62,848 nt of DNA, taken from a virus. The stretch is taken from IMG/VR virus record IMGVR_UViG_3300044974_000532, positions 1 to 62,848 of that record; one strand, written 5' to 3'. The first letter of the stretch is position 1. Each line of letters opens with the position of its first letter. Under the pieces are notes generated by a model that saw only the letters and a program-made list of their open reading frames with translations, did not search any database and had not been told where the DNA came from. A program made the position numbers and the translations under genes. Shown in pieces: positions 49,309-58,532 of this stretch.

Positions 49309-50256
49309 ATGCCATCAGGAACAGGCGTAACATCAGATGCGATTCCAATTCAAACAGCAGGTATAACCGCATATATTGCGACCGATTTTGTCGGTACAGG
49401 CGGTATTACAGGTCACTACCAACTCATTAAACTTGGGTATGGTGTCGATGGATCTGCGACAGTTGTAAATTCAGCAAATCCACTTCCAGTAACAATTGCC
49501 ACTGGAATGACTGCCACTATTTCTGGATTCACTGGAACCATCGATGTGCGTGGAGTTGGTGGTGCAGCAGTAGTAGTATCTGGCTCTGTGGTCACAACTG
49601 GCCTAACTTCATCTCCAATGTGGGTCAAAACTTTTACAGGATCACAAGTAGAAGTCACTGGCGGTCGTTATCTAGGAAAATCTAACGATTCGGTTTCTGT
49701 ATGGGGGCCCAGCGGTCTTACATACATCTATGTAAATCTAGTAGATCAAGCCGGAAATTCTTTAAGTTACACCAATGGTGCACTAAACGTTAACGTTGCT
49801 GGTGCAACAATTAATGCCACCATTCCTTCTACCGTTACTGTAGTAGGTCTTTCCGGTGCTACTGCTGTAGGAGTTAACGTAGGTAACACTGTTGGAATTA
49901 ATGATACAAATATTATAACTGGTATGACTGCCATCTATGGTCAGGTAGTAGGTCTAAGAAGTGATCTTGGTGGATTTGCTGTTATTCGTCCAACTGGTGG
50001 AACTGCTTATAGGTTAACAAGCACAACAACATCATCACAATTTGTTGGATTTACTTGCATGAGCGGAATAAATGTAAAAGCTGCATCCACAAATACCGAT
50101 GTAATTTACATTACTACTGATACAACTGTATCTACTACATCTCTTGGATACGAACTAGATCCCGGAGAATCGCTATTCATCGATATAATAAATTCTAGTC
50201 TTTTGGCCCATAGAGCAAAATCAGGTGCTCAAATTATTAGTTATCTAGCGACCTAA
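49309..50256 (+). CDS. Beta-rich virion structural protein
   Basis: 315 residues, rich in Gly, Thr, Val and Ser with few charged residues; repeated TATISGFTGTIDVRG- and INATIPSTVTVVG-like strands. No family recognised by me. The composition and late promoter suggest an exposed virion protein. One base separates it from the next gene. Confidence 0.65.
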   Translation: MPSGTGVTSDAIPIQTAGITAYIATDFVGTGGITGHYQLIKLGYGVDGSATVVNSANPLPVTIATGMTATISGFTGTIDVRGVGGAAVVVSGSVVTTGLTSSPMWVKTFTGSQVEVTGGRYLGKSNDSVSVWGPSGLTYIYVNLVDQAGNSLSYTNGALNVNVAGATINATIPSTVTVVGLSGATAVGVNVGNTVGINDTNIITGMTAIYGQVVGLRSDLGGFAVIRPTGGTAYRLTSTTTSSQFVGFTCMSGINVKAASTNTDVIYITTDTTVSTTSLGYELDPGESLFIDIINSSLLAHRAKSGAQIISYLAT

Positions 50257-50257
50257 C

Positions 50258-51568
50258 ATGTCTTTATTTTCGTTAAATACAGCAAAAACATCGTATTCAT
50301 ACACAACACAATTTGTTGGTAATACGGCAGATCCTTGTTTTACAAAAGGAAATCTGAATGGTTCTGCTAATATTTTTGTTACTGGTAACTCGTTGTTTTT
50401 TGATTATTCTGAAGTAAAAACTGGTAATGATTTAAAGTTTTTAAATAAATTCTTCAACGGTCTTACAACTGGAAGTACTTTCAATTTTTATAGTGGAGTA
50501 TATTATAACGATGCTACTTCTTCTAGTATAAATTGGAATGGTACATTGCAATTACAAAGTGTATCTGGAACTTTTAAACAATATATTTCATGCTCTGGTG
50601 TTACGGGTACTGCAGCCCTTACTGGTGGATATTACGTAAATAAAAATTTTACAAATCCTATACAGTTTAGTGCAACAACGGGCAATACTGCCCATATGTT
50701 AATATCAAATACACCTAGAAGCAGTCCATTAAATTTTGATTTCTTTGGTGTATATGGATCAGATTATGGATTTGAAGAATACGTAGAAGTTATTGGTAGT
50801 ACGTTAAACTCTGGAAGACTTAAAATAAAAAATTATGTAAAGTTAAATGATAATACAGAAGTAATTTATCTTACAAATCCAGTAACTAATGAAAATAGAT
50901 TTTTTAATAAATCTCAAGTTGATATATTGCACAGAGGTCTTCCTTCGCTAGCTGTGTTGGCTACGAATCCATTGCAAAATGGTGTAATTAAAATTGCTGG
51001 AGCAACTTCTGGTATTGTTTCAATGTTATTGGAAAACCAAAACATTTTACAACATGCATTAAGACAACAACTAGATACTGCAAATGTATATTACTATTAT
51101 CCGAATAGCACATTAAAGACAATCAATGCCAATACAGAAAGCATTGTAGATTATAAAAATATTTCTATTTCTTACTCAAATATCTTTATATTAAAAATCA
51201 AAACTTCGTATTTTATTTCTTTTAATACTGATGGTTTTAATATTTCAGAGTTTCTTGGAACCAACCAATATAATGATGTAATTTATATTGATAATAGTGA
51301 AACGGAAACATTATCAATTAACAGTAATACTGCAGTTGCTCCAATTAAAATTGATCTTTCACATGCGGAAAATAAAAGTGCTGTAATAAATCTATTTTTA
51401 GACAGTAACTGCACTCAACCTTTAATTGAAAATTATTACCTTTTAGGTGAACCTGGCTACGAGGGAGCATCCTTTATCTATATGGTAGACAGAGCATACT
51501 CTTCAAAGACCATATTCATGCAAATTAAAAAGAACACAACAAATGTTCTTAGAATAAATATTGCTTAA
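50258..51568 (+). CDS. Large beta-rich virion protein
   Basis: 436 residues, Ser/Thr/Asn/Tyr-rich (MSLFSLNTAKTSYSYTTQFVG). No recognised domain; aromatic-rich strands and lack of Lys/Arg clusters suggest a fibre or baseplate-associated protein. Convergent with the next gene, sharing 4 bases at the stops. Confidence 0.65.
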   Translation: MSLFSLNTAKTSYSYTTQFVGNTADPCFTKGNLNGSANIFVTGNSLFFDYSEVKTGNDLKFLNKFFNGLTTGSTFNFYSGVYYNDATSSSINWNGTLQLQSVSGTFKQYISCSGVTGTAALTGGYYVNKNFTNPIQFSATTGNTAHMLISNTPRSSPLNFDFFGVYGSDYGFEEYVEVIGSTLNSGRLKIKNYVKLNDNTEVIYLTNPVTNENRFFNKSQVDILHRGLPSLAVLATNPLQNGVIKIAGATSGIVSMLLENQNILQHALRQQLDTANVYYYYPNSTLKTINANTESIVDYKNISISYSNIFILKIKTSYFISFNTDGFNISEFLGTNQYNDVIYIDNSETETLSINSNTAVAPIKIDLSHAENKSAVINLFLDSNCTQPLIENYYLLGEPGYEGASFIYMVDRAYSSKTIFMQIKKNTTNVLRINIA

Positions 51569-51837
51569 TTTTTATTAAGTGCAAAAGGTTCAGTACGCCA
51601 TTTATTGTAATACTCAGCCATGTCATCTTGAACATCTGCTATGAACAAGTAGGCTTTTTCTGGAAGGAAAAAACCATCTTGTACTTTTGTATAAGGTAAC
51701 CAAGTTACAAGATTAATTTTTCCCAATTCTAAAGATACAATGACAGCAGCGTCTTTAATAAAGACACCGTTGTTTTTATCTGTGCACTCGGCAATTATCT
51801 CTTCACTTTGCGATATTTTTATAAATTTAATTTTCAC
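51565..51837 (-). CDS. Small Sm-like-fold protein
   Basis: 90 residues. IKFIKISQSEEIIAECTDKN, then VFIKDAAVIV and LVTWLPYTK mirror the N-terminal strand pattern of the protein at 24488-25159 (LRVVKLTSGEEIIGMV). An LSm/Hfq-like barrel is inferred. It overlaps the upstream gene by 4 bases. Confidence 0.6.
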   Translation of the reverse strand: MKIKFIKISQSEEIIAECTDKNNGVFIKDAAVIVSLELGKINLVTWLPYTKVQDGFFLPEKAYLFIADVQDDMAEYYNKWRTEPFALNKN

Positions 51838-52322
51838 TTTGTCTCCACAGGTCGTGTCATTTTAGCACCACATCCACATGGTTTTCTTTTGGAAAGAATT
51901 TCTTTTTGCATATTTTCATCCATTGGCGGGGTGTTTGATGTAAACATATTAACATGTTTTATTGAATTGTCAACATCTAAAATAGTGGTATCTTTATAAT
52001 AAAAAGAAAAATAAGGTATTTGCAGCAACGCATTAAAACGTTTTCTTCTTTTTTCACAACCACAATTGCCTTTTGTTATTTTAACAATAAGGTATTTTAT
52101 TCCAGTATGTTTGGTTATATATTCAATTATATCACCAAATCCAACATACTTCTTTACAATACCAAACATTTTTTCAATTTTAAATTCATATGATAATCGT
52201 TTTTTAAAGATAAAATTTGGATACATTTTATCTTTTGGATTTTCATAGTTTGGTATCGCTACCGTAGAACCTCTTCCATCTTCAGTTACATTAGTATTAA
52301 AAGTAAATCTATCAATAAACAT
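51834..52322 (-). CDS. Protein with CGC zinc-like motifs
   Basis: 162 residues. GIKYLIVKITKGNCGCEKRRKRFN carries a CGCEKRR motif, a type of Cys motif seen in many phage proteins; a second CGCGAK lies near the end. The paired CGC motifs may bind a metal. Function unknown. A TATAAATA late promoter and GGAG precede the ATG. Confidence 0.7.
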   Translation of the reverse strand: MFIDRFTFNTNVTEDGRGSTVAIPNYENPKDKMYPNFIFKKRLSYEFKIEKMFGIVKKYVGFGDIIEYITKHTGIKYLIVKITKGNCGCEKRRKRFNALLQIPYFSFYYKDTTILDVDNSIKHVNMFTSNTPPMDENMQKEILSKRKPCGCGAKMTRPVETK

Positions 52323-52338
52323 ATATACACTCCATTTT

Positions 52339-52346
52339 TATTTATA
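52339..52346 (-). promoter_or_regulatory. Late promoter TATAAATA for the 52322 operon
   Basis: Perfect consensus 16 bases before the ATG, with GGAG between the two. It lies in the short gap after the 1836-residue gene. Confidence 0.65.
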
Positions 52347-52349
52347 TCT

Positions 52350-55300
52350 TTATCCGTCGTCAATGCCAATGCAATTTATATTACCAGATTTTATAATTAT
52401 ATTTCTTATTGAATTTATATAATATTCATAAAATACAATATTTGCCGTGCCAGTTATATCTCCTTCTTCCACACCACCTTGAAATGCTATAGGATCAAAA
52501 TTTGAGAATTCATTATCGCCGGCAGCATAAATATTTGGTCTAGTTACATTTATTTTATGCCATTTCGTTGATGATGGACTACCATAAACGGGAGCATATG
52601 CATTTGGATTATCTGGATTAAATATTTTTATGTCAGTTGGTATTGTAGATCCATCTGGTACTATTGCACCGGTTGATGTACCACCATATGTATATGCACC
52701 TAAAAGAGCATAAGGTGATAATAATGGAGCAGCTACAGGATAAGACCATATGCTATTGACAAAATCACCCTGTTCGTTTGTCGAAGGTCTTCCAGTTGGA
52801 CTATTAGTACTTGCCCATAACCAACCACCTGGTCCCAAAATTGTTTCTTTTGGATTTCTTGCTAAACATACATCTCCAGTATTTTCACATGTTCTTCCAG
52901 TTCCATCATCTCCATATATAGCAGTAAAAAAAGATGACCATAATTTTTTTAATATCTCACCACCAAGATATACATAAGGATATATTAAACCATTAGCAAG
53001 TTTATATGAAGTATTGGCATTACTTGGAATAAGATCACTAAATCTATATGGATCTTTTGTAAAAAATATTTTAAAAGTAGCAGATGCACTATCCCATCCA
53101 AAATATGTTAATCGTGATGCATAATTAACATAACTTATATTTGTATAAATTACTCTACAACAGTTTCTTTGTCTACTAAAATTTTTATACGATTGTATAA
53201 AATAATCTTTACTAGAATTAAATCCTATTCTACCAATACACGTTGTACAGGTATCAGATAGAGTAGTTGAAGATGTACTAGGACAACAATTTCTAATACA
53301 AGCACTTCTATCACACGAATTATCACACACACCACTACAGTCTGGGTTTTGCGGTGCCCAATATGTACTTGTTCTCTGTTGAGGTAATCCGGTTGCCTGC
53401 CAACAAACGTCTGCTTTTTCAGGACATGAAGATGCTGCTCCGTTTACTCCACTATTCATTCCAGCAAGATCTGGATTAGTAATAGCGCTACCAAATGCAG
53501 CATATGTTAAACATTCATTTGTCTCGGTAGATGGTTGCACACTGTGATTGGGAACAAAGTTTTGATAACGTCTTAACAAAGGACTCATCCAATAATATTC
53601 AGGATGACCACTATATGAATAATTGTCATTTTTTAAACCAGTTGCATCTGTTGGATCTGGTTCACCCAATACACTACAAAGATCTCTGGCCAGTACTGGG
53701 TTATTTGCTTCGAATCCTTCTGCTGCAAAACTACAATATCCACCCCATAACCATTTTGAAAAATCCCAAGCTCCGGGAACTGCTCTAAAAAATGCTTGTC
53801 TTTTAAAATATTTTGGAATATTTGAAGATCCAGCTAAAAATTGATTCTTTTTTGCTTCTGGATCTTTAAAGTCATCGTAATCCCATGTGGGTACTGCAAT
53901 ATTAGCATATTTTAGTGCTATTGCATGCCCGTAACCAAATGCTATATCACTATAACCAAATTCACTTATATCTTCATCATCTGTTGGTATTAAACCATAT
54001 TTATCACCATCGGGTGGAGTTTCTTGTCCTTTACGAGTCCATATATAAGTTTTATTTACTCTATAATTATTATTTCCAAAACCAGCATTTGAAGTTTCAT
54101 TATTTAATTTATATAAAACAGCAAATCCATTTGCACCAGCAGTAATTCTTATAATTTCTCCGTCAAATGATTTACTCCAACTACCAAAAGTTGATTCGGT
54201 ATCCGTAGACTTCCAAGTTGGGAGCATTTCAGTTCTACCCCAGACATATACTGTATTGTTATTTGCAACCATAGTATAATCTGGACCACCATCAGCAAAA
54301 AGAAATGTATCATTTTCACTGTGTATAGATGCTAGTGTAGCACCTTTAGAGATATAACTATAATCTCCCGAAGGCAATTCTGATGCCCCATAATATGAAA
54401 CATCCCATTTGTCAGCCAATGCTTTAACTTCAGCTGGAACAAAAGTATCATATGGAGTACCATATGGTGTTCCAAGTGGATTTAAATATAAGTATTTTCC
54501 CCACACTCTAACTTGATTATCACTTTGAATAGCAACACTGTGATAATTACCAGAACCAATATTTGTAAAAATAGGAAGATCAACATCTAAATTTTCTGGA
54601 TCAAGTAATTTACATCTTTTATCTGCGGGTGGAACTTCTTGAGTCGATGGATATTGACACCATCTGTTTAAATTAACATAGGTTATACCATTTAGTTCTA
54701 CTGCAAATGAATTAATATTATTAGGATCAATTGCAACATCAAATTCATTATCAGAAACAAATCCTGGTTTTGCAAGATGTGTTGATAGAGCTCCAAGAAA
54801 AAGAGTTTCAGATTGATTGCCATATTTTAATTGGCTATATGCATTATCACCTACAGTATATAAGTTACCATATGATGATATTGCTGAAGTATGTAATCCG
54901 CCATTTGCAACATCAGCCCATCTATGGGTTTTGTTTAAAAGATCATTATTACCAATAATAAATGTGCCATATTCGCAGTGATTATCACCCCATGATCTTA
55001 ATTTATATTGAGGTAGTGGAGCATTTGGATCACGCTCTGGTGGTGGAAAACCAGGACCGCATATATCACCACCATTAGAATACTCACATGGACTACCACT
55101 AACATTACAATAATTGTAATCATAAAATTCAGGATATTCTATTAAAGCAATTTCAAAACCTATACCTTTACCACCTAATTTTTTAACAAATCCACTTTTA
55201 GTATCACTATTAGCTGTTTCATTATCAATTTGTACACCAATATCTTCCGGAATTTCAGCTAAACCATCTAAAGAATATCCAGATGCTGCAATTTTTCCAT

Positions 55301-57860
55301 TATATGTTATGAAATAGTTGGTATTTAAACCGCTATATACGCTTACTATTGATTTTGTTATCCACTGTTCATTGGCTGGAATATTAGATCCACCCGGTAT
55401 CAAGCGCCCGGGCACAACACTTTGATTATAATTAAAATCAGAGCAACTATTATTTTTGCATCCCCATGCTGCTACTCGATTTCCTTCAAGATATACTGGC
55501 AAAGTTGCTCTACGTGGAAACATAAACATATCTTTAGTAGGTTCACTACCAGTTCCATTAAAATTTGGAAGTAATTTTTGTTTAATAATTTTTGGAGTTA
55601 CTGAACCTGTGATAGGTTCAACTCCTAAAAACTCTACTAAAGCCATATAACCAGATGCACCACCAACAACTGCAGATACATAAGGATTTAAAACAAGTTC
55701 ACCATCATTATCATAACTCGCTGACTGTATTATTTGAGTTGTTTCAGTTGCTATATCAATAGCATGATCTTTTACTCTAAGTATTCCAGCAACAACCATT
55801 CCCTCTAATGATTCTATTACATAGTTATAATCATCAATTAAAACCGTACCTCCAATTTTTATTGGTGTAGAAGCATTTGTAGGAGATTGTGAAGGCTTTT
55901 CAGATAAACTATAAAAATAATTATAGTAAGCTTTTAAAAATCTAGCCGAATCAAAATATCCGCCACCAACAACGTAATTATTATTTATAGAATAATCTTG
56001 AAATGCATATAAATCAAAATGAAATAGTGGTATTTGAGAACCAACATACATAAATCTTCTCGGTGTAGTTCTCATTAAAGACCATCTTAAAGCCTCTTCT
56101 GGATGATATTTAAATTTAGCTGATATTCCTTGTGATGCAGCACCAACTGGTGTTATGTATCCTGAATAAGCACGTTCAAAAGGAGTTGTTAAAACATTTG
56201 CATGATTTAAATTAGGTACTAAATCTGGATGAAGAGCACCATCATTTGATCTGTGTGCCCATGCTTCAAAATGATGTTCTAGTGTTATAAAACCAACTAA
56301 AGAATCTCTTAATCTTGATTTTTGACCAGTAATTTCTCTATATTTTATAGTATATTCATTTACACTACCTGGTTGTGTAATATTTAAAAACTGATATACA
56401 GAATATAAAGGTCCCAAATCTCTTATTTGATCAGTACCACCAAAAGTCCAAATATCAAACCCTGATTTATATGGCCCATAATTTGGATCACCCAGTAGTG
56501 CAAGGCGCTGTAAATAAGGTGATATACCATAAGCAAAACAAGATTTTTGATATTTTGAATTATATGTTACTGGATCATTATTTTCCCCCGGTGTGTATGG
56601 CGTACATGCTGCACCAGCAGCACCAAAATTTCCTGCACCATATTTTTGAGCAGCTTTTGGCCACGATGTGGCAAAAATTCTATCATTTACAGAATCTGAA
56701 CTAGGCAATTTATCGGGGGATGCACACCAACAACATCCAATTTCACTTATATTCATTGGTGTTGCAAAAGGATTCATAAAAGGCAAATAACCATAACTAA
56801 ATGGTTTTGTTGAAATATTTTCCCTCTTAAATACAGTGTCTGTCAATCCTCCTTTTAAATGTGCAAATTTACGACAATTACAAGGTCTAAGAGGCCACAA
56901 TTCAGGACTATAACCAGCTTCACAGCTTCTATCAAATAAACTTAAACTTGGAGAAGCTCCAACAGTCCCGTTACCAGTTGGAGTAGCATCTGGATTGCAT
57001 GATAAAACACGTGAATTTCCGCCACCTTGTCCACGTGATTGAAATCCCTGACATTGCGTGACATTTGGATCTCCACCAAAAGCATATTCCGGGGGATACC
57101 ATATAAAATGGCATGCAGTGTGTCTATACATTATATCTAGAGGTTCTGATCTAGGTACTCCCAATCCAGCTATACATTGCCTACAGTCATTTGGATCTGG
57201 GGGATCACATGGTTGTCCAGCACACCCATTATTATTACCATCATCTTCTCCTGAAGAACCTCCAGGATTATCTATTTGTTCAGTTGCTCCTCCTACTGGA
57301 TTTGAACCACCTGAAGGACAGGGATGGCATCTATCACAAAAATCTATACATGGGCTGTCTTTTATTGGGGGTCGATCTCGTCTTGAACACAATCCACTAG
57401 TACCTTCACATGTTTGAAAAGGACTATTTCCACATAATAATCCAATCAAACGACTGCATTCAATCCCAACAATTTCATTACTTGAGCCTAAACCTACAGA
57501 AGGAATAATATTTAGATCTCTTAAATAATTAATACAATCATTACCAATTATTTCATTGCAAGTAGCCAAAGAACGATTTGGTGGAGGAACCAAATCAGAT
57601 CCGTAGTCTGGATCACATATATTTGAGCAAGCACCACCACACTCGGCACATTTTGATTTTGCTAATTGCTCACAACCAATTCCAAATTTTTGATAACAAT
57701 CATTACTTGTATCATTTTTAAACATACAATCGCAACATTCTTGCGGGTATATGTCTGAACACTTTTGTAAAGTGTCTTGATAAAGTTTAGGCTCATACCT
57801 TATTGTAGGTGGAGTATCTTTAAAGTTTGATTGATTATTATTTGAAAAAATAGATGCCAT
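52350..57860 (-). CDS. Giant Cys-rich protein with RCC1-like beta-propeller
   Basis: 1836 residues. Residues about 25-200 are Cys-rich (ECCDCMFKND, KCAECGGACSNICD, CIDFCDRCHPCPSGG). A long Tyr/Asn/Gly-rich region follows. About residues 790-1310 hold RCC1-type repeats: VAAWGCKNN, LRSWGDNHCEYG, HTSAISSYGNLYTVGDN, YHSVAIQSDNQVRVWGK, NNTVYVWGRTEM, FGYGHAIALKY. A second Cys cluster (CSGVCDNSCDRSACIRNCC) lies near 1500. It is probably a large virion appendage or adhesin; no catalytic motif seen. Confidence 0.75.
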   Translation of the reverse strand: MASIFSNNNQSNFKDTPPTIRYEPKLYQDTLQKCSDIYPQECCDCMFKNDTSNDCYQKFGIGCEQLAKSKCAECGGACSNICDPDYGSDLVPPPNRSLATCNEIIGNDCINYLRDLNIIPSVGLGSSNEIVGIECSRLIGLLCGNSPFQTCEGTSGLCSRRDRPPIKDSPCIDFCDRCHPCPSGGSNPVGGATEQIDNPGGSSGEDDGNNNGCAGQPCDPPDPNDCRQCIAGLGVPRSEPLDIMYRHTACHFIWYPPEYAFGGDPNVTQCQGFQSRGQGGGNSRVLSCNPDATPTGNGTVGASPSLSLFDRSCEAGYSPELWPLRPCNCRKFAHLKGGLTDTVFKRENISTKPFSYGYLPFMNPFATPMNISEIGCCWCASPDKLPSSDSVNDRIFATSWPKAAQKYGAGNFGAAGAACTPYTPGENNDPVTYNSKYQKSCFAYGISPYLQRLALLGDPNYGPYKSGFDIWTFGGTDQIRDLGPLYSVYQFLNITQPGSVNEYTIKYREITGQKSRLRDSLVGFITLEHHFEAWAHRSNDGALHPDLVPNLNHANVLTTPFERAYSGYITPVGAASQGISAKFKYHPEEALRWSLMRTTPRRFMYVGSQIPLFHFDLYAFQDYSINNNYVVGGGYFDSARFLKAYYNYFYSLSEKPSQSPTNASTPIKIGGTVLIDDYNYVIESLEGMVVAGILRVKDHAIDIATETTQIIQSASYDNDGELVLNPYVSAVVGGASGYMALVEFLGVEPITGSVTPKIIKQKLLPNFNGTGSEPTKDMFMFPRRATLPVYLEGNRVAAWGCKNNSCSDFNYNQSVVPGRLIPGGSNIPANEQWITKSIVSVYSGLNTNYFITYNGKIAASGYSLDGLAEIPEDIGVQIDNETANSDTKSGFVKKLGGKGIGFEIALIEYPEFYDYNYCNVSGSPCEYSNGGDICGPGFPPPERDPNAPLPQYKLRSWGDNHCEYGTFIIGNNDLLNKTHRWADVANGGLHTSAISSYGNLYTVGDNAYSQLKYGNQSETLFLGALSTHLAKPGFVSDNEFDVAIDPNNINSFAVELNGITYVNLNRWCQYPSTQEVPPADKRCKLLDPENLDVDLPIFTNIGSGNYHSVAIQSDNQVRVWGKYLYLNPLGTPYGTPYDTFVPAEVKALADKWDVSYYGASELPSGDYSYISKGATLASIHSENDTFLFADGGPDYTMVANNNTVYVWGRTEMLPTWKSTDTESTFGSWSKSFDGEIIRITAGANGFAVLYKLNNETSNAGFGNNNYRVNKTYIWTRKGQETPPDGDKYGLIPTDDEDISEFGYSDIAFGYGHAIALKYANIAVPTWDYDDFKDPEAKKNQFLAGSSNIPKYFKRQAFFRAVPGAWDFSKWLWGGYCSFAAEGFEANNPVLARDLCSVLGEPDPTDATGLKNDNYSYSGHPEYYWMSPLLRRYQNFVPNHSVQPSTETNECLTYAAFGSAITNPDLAGMNSGVNGAASSCPEKADVCWQATGLPQQRTSTYWAPQNPDCSGVCDNSCDRSACIRNCCPSTSSTTLSDTCTTCIGRIGFNSSKDYFIQSYKNFSRQRNCCRVIYTNISYVNYASRLTYFGWDSASATFKIFFTKDPYRFSDLIPSNANTSYKLANGLIYPYVYLGGEILKKLWSSFFTAIYGDDGTGRTCENTGDVCLARNPKETILGPGGWLWASTNSPTGRPSTNEQGDFVNSIWSYPVAAPLLSPYALLGAYTYGGTSTGAIVPDGSTIPTDIKIFNPDNPNAYAPVYGSPSSTKWHKINVTRPNIYAAGDNEFSNFDPIAFQGGVEEGDITGTANIVFYEYYINSIRNIIIKSGNINCIGIDDG

Positions 57861-57884
57861 TTTATACCAAAATAAATTTATTAA

Positions 57885-58118
57885 TTAACCGGAACAGTCA
57901 CATTGACAAGGGTCTGTTCCACTGACTGGTGGATCATACACTAATGCAGGATTTCGTTGTACTCCCGGTCTGTTCATTCTTAAAACTAGAATGTCAGTAG
58001 GATGTACGGGAGATGCAGTTAACATTGTATTTCCATACAATGTAATAAAATTCTCATATAATGTTGGATTGCAGCAAGAACGTTTGGCGACACATTGACA
58101 GCAGGCTTTTTTAGGCAT
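57885..58118 (-). CDS. Small Cys-rich protein
   Basis: 77 residues with Cys clusters at both ends (KKACCQCVAKRSCC and DPCQCDCSG). The middle is TASPVHPTDILVLRMNRPG. The Cys spacing recalls the giant gene next door, with which it is cotranscribed. Possibly a disulfide- or metal-stabilised virion part; unrecognised family. Confidence 0.7.
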   Translation of the reverse strand: MPKKACCQCVAKRSCCNPTLYENFITLYGNTMLTASPVHPTDILVLRMNRPGVQRNPALVYDPPVSGTDPCQCDCSG

Positions 58119-58135
58119 ATGAAGATCTCACATTA

Positions 58136-58143
58136 TATTTATA
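58136..58143 (-). promoter_or_regulatory. Late promoter TATAAATA for the Cys-rich operon
   Basis: Perfect consensus 17 bases before the ATG at 58118; probably drives both the small and giant Cys-rich genes. Confidence 0.65.
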
Positions 58144-58151
58144 CGCAAATA

Positions 58152-58182
58152 CAACAAAAGCTCCTAAAAGGAGCTTTTGTTG
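58152..58182. terminator. Bidirectional intrinsic terminator
   Basis: A perfect 13-bp stem CAACAAAAGCTCC / GGAGCTTTTGTTG with a 5-base loop, T-rich on the minus-strand exit. It ends the HTH gene just upstream of the late promoter. Confidence 0.85.
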
Positions 58183-58201
58183 CTACAAACTTTACTAAAA
58201 T

Positions 58202-58438
58202 TTAACGAGACCGATTACGGACTACACGGTAGTACGAACGACCATTCTTTGTCTCACGAACTACGGTGTAGTTCATGTCAAAACGATCAAAAGCCTCACG
58301 GAGGTCATGCATCGTTGCGCGCATATTAGTAACGCGGAAACGTTTGCGAGCCTCGCCAGCAGTCAAAGATGCACCGCTGCGCATAAAATCAAACACTCTC
58401 TGAATCTTGGTCGGACGATCAACAGTAGTAATTTCCAT
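58202..58438 (-). CDS. Winged-helix-type DNA-binding protein
   Basis: 78 residues from the ATG at 58438, with AAAGGAAAG ahead of it; the longer frame starts upstream of this site. RVFDFMRSGASLTAGEARKRFRV and NMRATMHDLREAF look like a winged helix or HTH, very basic, ending in an Arg-rich tail. It has a TTGACA-16-TATATT early promoter. It may regulate phage or host transcription. Confidence 0.7.
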   Translation of the reverse strand: MEITTVDRPTKIQRVFDFMRSGASLTAGEARKRFRVTNMRATMHDLREAFDRFDMNYTVVRETKNGRSYYRVVRNRSR

Positions 58439-58468
58439 AAACTTTCCTTTCTTATAAGAAGTTGCAAT

Positions 58469-58496
58469 AATATACACCCCATATACTAACTGTCAA
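58469..58496 (-). promoter_or_regulatory. Sigma70-type promoter for the HTH gene
   Basis: -35 TTGACA at 58491-58496 and -10 TATATT at 58469-58474, spacer 16; the same hexamers as the sugar-island promoter. The leader is about 24 bases with AAAGGAAAG. Confidence 0.65.
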
Positions 58497-58504
58497 GCAA
58501 TTCC

Positions 58505-58511
58505 CTAAATA
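58505..58511 (+). promoter_or_regulatory. Late promoter CTAAATA for the SprT-like gene
   Basis: Plus-strand CTAAATA 21 bases before the ATG, with AAGGAGG at 58522-58528. Divergent from the HTH gene promoter. Confidence 0.65.
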
Positions 58512-58532
58512 ATTCTGACTGAAGGAGGCCCT

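Noticed and set aside
52350-57860. The 1836-residue protein as tape measure
   Set aside because: It lacks long helical stretches and is Cys-, Tyr- and Gly-rich with propeller repeats, unlike tape measures.
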